A stretch of 11,273 nucleotides of DNA from Halieaceae bacterium (lineage in GTDB: Bacteria > Pseudomonadota > Gammaproteobacteria > Pseudomonadales > Halieaceae), in contig WTHO01000015.1 of NCBI GenBank assembly GCA_011523115.1, forward strand, positions 5,606 to 16,878. The letters run 5' to 3'. Both the position numbers and the translations under genes were made by a program. Shown here piece after piece: positions 6,655 to 11,273 of this stretch. The first letter of the stretch is position 1. The number at the start of each line of letters is the position of its first letter. The notes under the pieces were generated by a model. That model did not search any database. It was not told the origin of the DNA and saw only the letters and a program-made list of their open reading frames with translations.

Positions 6655-7653
6655 ATGCCTGCCCGACGCGCGCCTGCTGAATTTTCGCTGTCTTTCCTCG
6701 ACGTCATTTGTTGCGGCTTCGGCGCCGTGATATTGCTGCTGATGATTACCAAGACCGTCCAACCACAGGTGATCGAGCAAGCCATGGTGGATGCCGAATC
6801 GTTGGTGGCCGAACTGACGGAGCAGCTTTTTGAGATTCGGGGTGAGACCACGGTGCTGAACCGGGATCTCAACGTGAAGCGCGAGCAGATTTCGGAGTAC
6901 GAGCAGCAGATCGCGATCCTGCAGGGGACGCTGGCGCGGACGCGGTCGGAATTTGACTCGCTAAGTACATCCCAAAACGCCAATGCCATCATCCGCGAGC
7001 AACTGGCAATCGCCCGCCAGAAGCTCTCCGAGGAAGAACTGCGATTACTGGGGCGAAACGCGGAAAAAAAGAATCAGTTGATCGGCGGCATACCGGTAGA
7101 CAGCGAGTACATCATTTTCATCATCGACACCTCGGGCTCGATGTTCTCCTATGCCTGGGAACGCATGCTTCAGGAAATGGAAGCCACGCTCAACATCTAC
7201 CCAGAGGTGAAAGGCATTCAAGTGCTCAATGATATGGGCAACTATCTCTTTAGCCGATACCGCGGGGAGTGGATTCCTGATACGCCGGCACGACGGAGCC
7301 TCATTCTGCAGAACCTGCGCAACTGGAATGTGTTCTCCAACTCCTCTCCTGTGGAGGGCATCACCAACGCCGTGAGAACCTTTTACGACCCGGGCAAGAA
7401 GATTTCGATCTATGTATTCGGGGATGAGTTCACCGGCGCCTCTATTCAGGAAGTCGTGCAAACCGTGGACCGACTGAACGCTGAAGCGGCCAGTGGTGAA
7501 CGACGGGTGCGCATCCATGCGGTGGGCTTCCCCGTACAGTTCATCAGGCCACCCGAGTTACAGGCGACGGGTGTGAGGTTTGCTACACTGATGAGGGAAT
7601 TAACCCTAAGGAATGGGGGAAGCTTCGTTGGCCTCAACGATTTTCGACCGTGA
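6655..7653 (+). CDS. VWA-domain protein 2 with N-terminal membrane helix and coiled coil
   Basis: The protein has 332 residues and starts 9 bases after its paralog, with only a weak GAGAGA at 6644-6649 ahead of the ATG. The plan is the same as in the first VWA protein: a short basic tail (MPARR), then FSLSFLD and CGFGAV, one membrane helix (about 11-31, Asp at D16), a coiled coil (about 40-135), then VWA from about 150. The first metal-site motif is textbook, D158-T-S160-G-S162 (IDTSGSM). The second site is not the usual GGT: the equivalent region reads FSNSSPVEGI (227-236), with serines that could serve. The third is FGDEFTG (255-261), with D257, instead of LTDG. Metal binding is therefore plausible but altered. 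The body between (WNVF, NIYPEVKGIQVLNDMG) is unlike that of the first VWA protein, so the pair is old. Different ligands for the two heads is an inference. Confidence 0.9.
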   Translation: MPARRAPAEFSLSFLDVICCGFGAVILLLMITKTVQPQVIEQAMVDAESLVAELTEQLFEIRGETTVLNRDLNVKREQISEYEQQIAILQGTLARTRSEFDSLSTSQNANAIIREQLAIARQKLSEEELRLLGRNAEKKNQLIGGIPVDSEYIIFIIDTSGSMFSYAWERMLQEMEATLNIYPEVKGIQVLNDMGNYLFSRYRGEWIPDTPARRSLILQNLRNWNVFSNSSPVEGITNAVRTFYDPGKKISIYVFGDEFTGASIQEVVQTVDRLNAEAASGERRVRIHAVGFPVQFIRPPELQATGVRFATLMRELTLRNGGSFVGLNDFRP

Positions 7654-7660
7654 GTCCGCC

Positions 7661-8512
7661 GTGCTCGGACGCTACCTGCTGGTACTCTGCATCGCGCTGC
7701 TTGGCACAGGTTGCGCCAGTAAGCAGGTGGTGGTTGAAGGCAATTTCCCCACACCCCTGCTCGACCCGCTCCCTGTCACGCTAGGCGTCATTTACCCCTC
7801 CGCCTTCGCTCAACACGAGTTTTTCGACGAGGCCAAAGGCCGCGCTGAGTCTGACTGGTTGGTGAAGACCGGAGAGGCGCAGGTCGAGTTCTGGGATATT
7901 TTGTTCTCAGGCATGTTCGAAGACGTCGTGCACATTCGCGATTGGGAAACCGTTCAGAGCCGGGGTGCCGATATCGATGGCGTGATTATCCCTGCCATTG
8001 CTGAGTTGCAATACACCATCCCGACCCACACCAACGTCAAGGTCTATGAAATCTGGATGCGCTACCAGTTCAGGTTGGTCGATGTCTCCGCCCTCCATCA
8101 ACAGGAAGATGGAGCGCTCAGCTTCAACCCGGAGGAACGACTGGCGACATGGCCGATCACTGCTTACGGCAAAACCCCCACGGCCTTCCTGCAAACTGAC
8201 GAAGAGGCGGTGAATTTGGCCGCGGTGGTGGCGCTCAGGGATGCGGGCGCCCACTTCGTTACCACCTTTGGTGCCAACCCCGGGGTCGCCACCTGGTTGG
8301 ACGGCATTGCCGCGCGTCAACACAACGGCATCGGCCCTGAACCTGATGTCGGAGGGGCCGAGGGCTCCCGCAATATGGACGAAGGCTCTCCCGCCATCGC
8401 CGGGGATGAAGCCGCCACAGCTGAGACAGCGAAAAATGGTAGCAGCTCGCCAGCCGAAGACGCTGTGGGCGAGGCCATGTCATCCGCAGAGACTTCAGGA
8501 GCCTCATCGTGA
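7661..8512 (+). CDS. Outer-membrane-type lipoprotein of unknown family
   Basis: From GTG 7661 the protein has 283 residues. It begins MLGRYLLVLCIALLGTGC, a compact lipoprotein signal with lipobox LGTGC and the lipidated cysteine at residue 18. Ala follows at position +2, which fits outer-membrane sorting. The globular part (to about residue 220) has alternating strands and helices: 'LGVIYPSAF', 'FWDILFSGMFEDV', 'DGVIIPAIAELQYTIP', 'YEIWMRYQFRLVD', and 'WPITAYGKTP'. This is the look of small periplasmic alpha/beta lipoproteins, but I cannot name a family. The last 60 residues (223-283) are a low-complexity Ala/Ser/Gly/Glu tail. The start is uncertain. In-frame ATG 7613 has no usable binding site. 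TTG 7628 has GGGGGA (7615-7620) seven bases ahead but gives a long charged n-region. GTG 7661 has GTGA (7650-7653) and the cleanest signal peptide. The end overlaps the next gene by GTGA. Confidence 0.8.
   Translation: MLGRYLLVLCIALLGTGCASKQVVVEGNFPTPLLDPLPVTLGVIYPSAFAQHEFFDEAKGRAESDWLVKTGEAQVEFWDILFSGMFEDVVHIRDWETVQSRGADIDGVIIPAIAELQYTIPTHTNVKVYEIWMRYQFRLVDVSALHQQEDGALSFNPEERLATWPITAYGKTPTAFLQTDEEAVNLAAVVALRDAGAHFVTTFGANPGVATWLDGIAARQHNGIGPEPDVGGAEGSRNMDEGSPAIAGDEAATAETAKNGSSSPAEDAVGEAMSSAETSGASS
8497..8501 (+). promoter_or_regulatory. Ribosome binding site for the GTG start at 8509
   Basis: AGGAG lies seven bases before GTG 8509, inside the low-complexity 3' end of the upstream lipoprotein gene. 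It supports a GTG start that overlaps the upstream stop (GTGA) and yields a proper lipoprotein signal. Confidence 0.65.
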
Positions 8513-9192
8513 GCACCGGCATCATCTGGCACAACATCAAGCAATGGGTAGGCCCGGGCCTTTGCGCTCTGCTTTTGGGTGGCTGCGTCAATGCAACGGT
8601 CGATGAGATGACTTACAACGAGCCTGTGGCGGGGATCGGAGAATCCAGCGTGGTGATTTTGGGCCGACGTCACGCACCCGACTACGATACCGAGTTCGAC
8701 TTTATTCAATGCATCGGTGATCACATTCACAGCGGTGACCCCAGCATTGATGTCATTGGCGAAATCGCGTTTATCAATGAGTTTTACCCTTGGTTTGAAC
8801 CGAGAACCGCGCCCATGCAGCCCGAGACCATTGATCGCTTGCTGCAGCTGCCGCCCGTGGCCGAGCGATTCGCCGCGATGCAACTTGAGTACATGATCTG
8901 GATCGACGGCAACACCGTGGATACCGAGAGCGCGGGATCGATGAGTTGTGGCATCGGACCCGGCGTGGCGGGGTGTTTCGGTTTTGGCACCTGGGGCACG
9001 GAATCAGAGTACGAGGCGACGATCTGGGATTTCACCGACAAGGTCGAGGTCGGCCGGGTGAGCGCCGTCACCAGTGGCCAGAACTACATGCCCGCGGTCA
9101 TCGTGCCCATTCCCATCATTGCACCCGTGCAGGGCACGGCCTGCGACAGCCTCGGCGACCAACTGTTGGAATACCTCTCGGCCCACCACTGA
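8509..9192 (+). CDS. Cysteine-containing lipoprotein of unknown family
   Basis: The protein has 227 residues and starts at GTG, overlapping the upstream stop by four bases. The signal segment WVGPGLCALLLGGC ends in a lipobox (LGGC) with the lipidated cysteine at C26. The mature domain holds four more cysteines (C68, C147, C156, C212), an even number that could form two disulfides in the periplasm. Distinct segments are 'SSVVILGRRHAPDYDTEFDF' (46-65), 'NEFYPWFEPRTAP' (90-102), a Gly-rich stretch with C147 and C156 (142-163), and a Pro-rich 'AVIVPIPIIAPVQ' (196-208) followed by a C-terminal helix. I do not recognise the family. Its neighbours are a second lipoprotein and an M48 protease three bases downstream, which suggests that the three act together at the outer membrane. 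Confidence 0.85.
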   Translation: MSTGIIWHNIKQWVGPGLCALLLGGCVNATVDEMTYNEPVAGIGESSVVILGRRHAPDYDTEFDFIQCIGDHIHSGDPSIDVIGEIAFINEFYPWFEPRTAPMQPETIDRLLQLPPVAERFAAMQLEYMIWIDGNTVDTESAGSMSCGIGPGVAGCFGFGTWGTESEYEATIWDFTDKVEVGRVSAVTSGQNYMPAVIVPIPIIAPVQGTACDSLGDQLLEYLSAHH

Positions 9193-9195
9193 GCC

Positions 9196-10623
9196 ATGAC
9201 TGTGAACTGCGTGCGGCCACTCTCGATACTGACCCTGACGGCGCTGCTGTGGTCACAGGCAGCCGGTGCGGCTTCCACAGTCACCATCGGAGGCAAGTCG
9301 GTTGAGTTACCCGATGACGTCGCAGAAGAGCACCAGAAGCTCATTGATAATATCGGCATCTACGATGATCCCGAGCTCGACGCTTATGTGCGCCAAGTGG
9401 GCGAGCGCCTGTTACGCGACTCGGACATCACCAAACCCACCTTCAGCTTTACGCTGCTCGACTCACCTGACATCAATGCCTTTGCCCTGCCGGGCGGACT
9501 CATATATGTCAACCGCGGGCTGTTGGCCTATCTCGATACCGAGGCGGAACTCGCCGGGGTGTTGGCCCATGAGATTGGCCACATCACCGAGCGGCACCAT
9601 TCGCGGCGAAAAACCGCTTCACTGACCTCCAAGGTTGCGGCTGTCTCCGCCTATATCCTGACCGGCTCCGGAGACGTCTACGATGCGGCGAGCATGTACG
9701 GCGCCGAGATCATCTCGGGCTTTGGTCGCGACATGGAACTGGAGGCGGATTCCGCCGGCGCCGAGTACCTTCATCAAACGGGTTACGACGTGGACTCCAT
9801 GCTGTCAGTAATCGGCGTGCTCAAGGATCAGGAGCAGTACCGACGGGTGCAGGCGAAGGCGAGCGGCAAGCCCTCCGGCACCTACCATGGGCTCTATGCC
9901 AGCCACCCGCGCAATGACTTGCGATTACGCACGGTAATCAGGGCGGCAAACGATCTGGATATTGAGGAGATGCCCGAGAACCCGGAAATACCCGGTGAGT
10001 ACCGCCGCCAAACCGAGGGGTTGGTCTATGGTGCCAGTGCCGCGGCACAGAGTGATCCGAACCGCTTTTATCACAACAAATTGAACTTCACCTTTGCCCA
10101 CCCCCCCGGCTGGACCGTGCAGCAGGGGAGCAGAGAGATCGTGGCCGCCTCAGCGGACGGCACCCAGACACTGACCATTGGTCTGGCACGTATTGATGCC
10201 AGCCAGGATACCGAGGCAAGTCTGATCGCCGGCGCGCAGGGCGAGATGTCTGAGGTCGAGGCGCTGGAGCAATACGGCTTGAATGGTGCCACCGCGGTGG
10301 CCAGCAGCGGTTCACAGTCGGTGCGACTCGCGGTCATCGACCACAACTATCGGTTTTTGTTTGAAGGAGAGGCGGCCAACCTGGCCGAGGCTGATGCAGA
10401 GTTCAGGACGATTATCGACAGCTTCCGCCCGCTCACCTCGAAGGAAAAAGTAACCGGCACCAGCCATACCCTGCATTACATTCAGGTGCCCCGGGGTGCG
10501 ACCTTTGCCTCGCTCGCCAGTAGCGTCAAGCTCCCTGATGCCGAAAATCAGCTTCGCCTCATCAATGGCTATTACCCCACCGGCGAGCCACGCACGGGCG
10601 ATTGGGTTAAAGTCATCCGCTAG
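9196..10623 (+). CDS. Exported M48-family zinc metallopeptidase with LysM-like C-terminus
   Basis: The protein has 475 residues. A Sec signal peptide (about 1-25, ending QAAGA) has no lipobox, so the mature enzyme should be free in the periplasm. The M48 peptidase domain covers about 42-255: NAFALPGGLIYVNRGLL (94-110), the zinc motif HEIGH (125-129, ligands H125 and H129, catalytic E126), the third ligand E181 in MELEAD (180-185), and the family motif SHPRN (236-240). This places it with periplasmic M48 proteases such as the BepA type, which degrade or help assemble misfolded outer-membrane proteins. The usual BepA TPR tail is absent. Residues 290-412 form a separate beta-rich domain, and 425-475 resemble a LysM unit ('YIQVPRGATFASLASSVKL', 'GYYPTGEPRTGDWVKV'), which may bind peptidoglycan. 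The start follows the previous stop by three bases with no clear binding site, so translation is probably coupled. Confidence 0.95.
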   Translation: MTVNCVRPLSILTLTALLWSQAAGAASTVTIGGKSVELPDDVAEEHQKLIDNIGIYDDPELDAYVRQVGERLLRDSDITKPTFSFTLLDSPDINAFALPGGLIYVNRGLLAYLDTEAELAGVLAHEIGHITERHHSRRKTASLTSKVAAVSAYILTGSGDVYDAASMYGAEIISGFGRDMELEADSAGAEYLHQTGYDVDSMLSVIGVLKDQEQYRRVQAKASGKPSGTYHGLYASHPRNDLRLRTVIRAANDLDIEEMPENPEIPGEYRRQTEGLVYGASAAAQSDPNRFYHNKLNFTFAHPPGWTVQQGSREIVAASADGTQTLTIGLARIDASQDTEASLIAGAQGEMSEVEALEQYGLNGATAVASSGSQSVRLAVIDHNYRFLFEGEAANLAEADAEFRTIIDSFRPLTSKEKVTGTSHTLHYIQVPRGATFASLASSVKLPDAENQLRLINGYYPTGEPRTGDWVKVIR

Positions 10624-10636
10624 CTTCTCGCAGAGC

Positions 10637-10640
10637 GGAG
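10637..10640 (+). promoter_or_regulatory. Ribosome binding site for the amidohydrolase start at 10649
   Basis: GGAG lies eight bases before ATG 10649 in the 25-base gap after the M48 gene. The gap contains no hairpin with a T-run, so there is no sign of a terminator here. Confidence 0.65.
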
Positions 10641-10648
10641 CACCCGTC

Positions 10649-11273
10649 ATGCCGCGCCTAACGAAATATTGGCAGTGCCCTGTGTTGGCCCTGCTGATGA
10701 TCACCACCGCACCCACACACGCCGAACTCGTGGTGTACACCGCTCAGGTCATTCGCACCATGGAGCCCGCACTGCCCACAGCGACCGCGGTCGCTGTGGA
10801 GGATGGCCACATCGTCGCGGTGGGCTCAGAAGCGACGCTACAACCCCTGGTGGACGCCCGGGGTGGCCGCATCGATCGGCAATTCGACAACGATATCCTG
10901 TTACCCGGTTTTATTGACCCACACGTGCACCCCGCACTGCCTGCCGTGCTGACACAGTTTCCCTTTCTGGCGCCGGATGACTGGTCTCTGCCCACCGGAG
11001 CGTTTCCCGGAGAGACTACGCCGGAGGGCTACCGCGCTCGACTGACCGAACTCGCCGGTCAACACAGTGACCGCACCGTGCCCTTTATTACCTGGGGCTA
11101 CCATCCCCTTTGGCACGGCGAAATATGGCGGGATGACCTGAACGAATGGTTCGGTGACCAACCGGTGATGCTCTGGCATCGCTCTTTCCATGAACTTATT
11201 GGCAATGATGCGGCCTGGTCGTTGCTCGGCGTGACCGAGGCCGATGCACAAATGAACGAGGGCGCGGACTGGG
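10649..11273 (+). CDS. Exported metal-dependent amidohydrolase (3' end missing)
   Basis: The frame is open from ATG 10649 to the right edge (208 codons visible). Residues 1-25 look like a Sec signal peptide (MPRLTKYW, then PVLALLMITT, ending THA). The mature start is the small beta domain of amidohydrolases ('TATAVAVEDGHIVAVGS'), then LLPGFIDPHVHP (84-95), where H92 and H94 are the first two metal ligands of the superfamily. The later ligands (Lys or Glu, two His, Asp) lie beyond the window. The segment 'TWGYHPLWHGEIW' and the overall layout fit the YtcJ-like amidohydrolase 3 group, whose members often have unknown substrates. The 25-base gap is the longest in the run, and the function bears no obvious relation to the upstream machine, so it may just share the transcript. 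Confidence 0.85.
   Translation, partial: MPRLTKYWQCPVLALLMITTAPTHAELVVYTAQVIRTMEPALPTATAVAVEDGHIVAVGSEATLQPLVDARGGRIDRQFDNDILLPGFIDPHVHPALPAVLTQFPFLAPDDWSLPTGAFPGETTPEGYRARLTELAGQHSDRTVPFITWGYHPLWHGEIWRDDLNEWFGDQPVMLWHRSFHELIGNDAAWSLLGVTEADAQMNEGADW

Noticed and set aside
7613..7660. Earlier starts (ATG 7613, TTG 7628) for the first lipoprotein
   Set aside because: ATG 7613 lacks a properly spaced binding site. TTG 7628 has one but adds an acidic n-region. Neither is excluded; GTG 7661 gives the typical lipoprotein signal.

Overview
The window is an unbroken run of eleven genes, all on the + strand. The largest gap between genes is about 25 bases, and several genes overlap by 4 to 11 bases. 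The first gene is cut by the left edge and the last by the right edge. The sequence is GC-rich, the proteins are typical of a Gram-negative envelope (Sec signal peptides, two lipoproteins, a MotA/ExbB-type channel protein, an M48 periplasmic protease), and Shine-Dalgarno sites are ordinary. A marine-type gammaproteobacterium (for example of the Halieaceae/OM60 kind) is my best guess. That is a guess from protein style, not from any marker gene.

Layout. Bases 1-1098 hold the C-terminal part of a TPR-like protein ending in a PEGA-like domain. Bases 1108-3213 encode a membrane-anchored protein with about five PEGA-type beta units and a SUMF1/FGE-sulfatase domain that lacks the catalytic cysteines. 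Bases 3203-3487 encode a small exported acidic protein. Bases 3506-4312 encode a four-helix MotA/TolQ/ExbB-family protein. Bases 4309-5550 encode a cytoplasmic protein that looks like a degenerate actin/Hsp70-like fold with an FHA-like tail. Bases 5554-6645 and 6655-7653 encode two paralogous VWA proteins. Each has one N-terminal membrane helix carrying an Asp, then a coiled coil, then the VWA domain. Bases 7661-8512 and 8509-9192 encode two lipoproteins of unknown family. Bases 9196-10623 encode an exported M48 metallopeptidase. From 10649 to the right edge is the start of an exported amidohydrolase.

How the genes may work together. The core from 1108 to 7653 looks like one envelope machine. 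The MotA/ExbB-type protein has the conserved channel helices and pore threonine, but no ordinary ExbD/TolR/MotB partner is encoded here. Instead, the two VWA proteins begin with a short positive tail and a helix whose start (LSFLD) resembles the ExbD/TolR helix with its proton-carrying Asp. I infer that the VWA proteins are the rotor/stator-type partners of the channel, so that ion flow could drive a periplasmic coiled-coil and VWA (protein-binding) head. The PEGA-SUMF1 protein and the small exported protein would be periplasmic partners, and the actin/FHA-like protein a cytoplasmic one. The lipoproteins and M48 protease are translationally linked to the same run and may act on outer-membrane proteins. 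The amidohydrolase is probably an unrelated neighbour.

No RNA gene, CRISPR array, insertion sequence, promoter or convincing terminator was seen, and there is no gene-free stretch over 300 bases.
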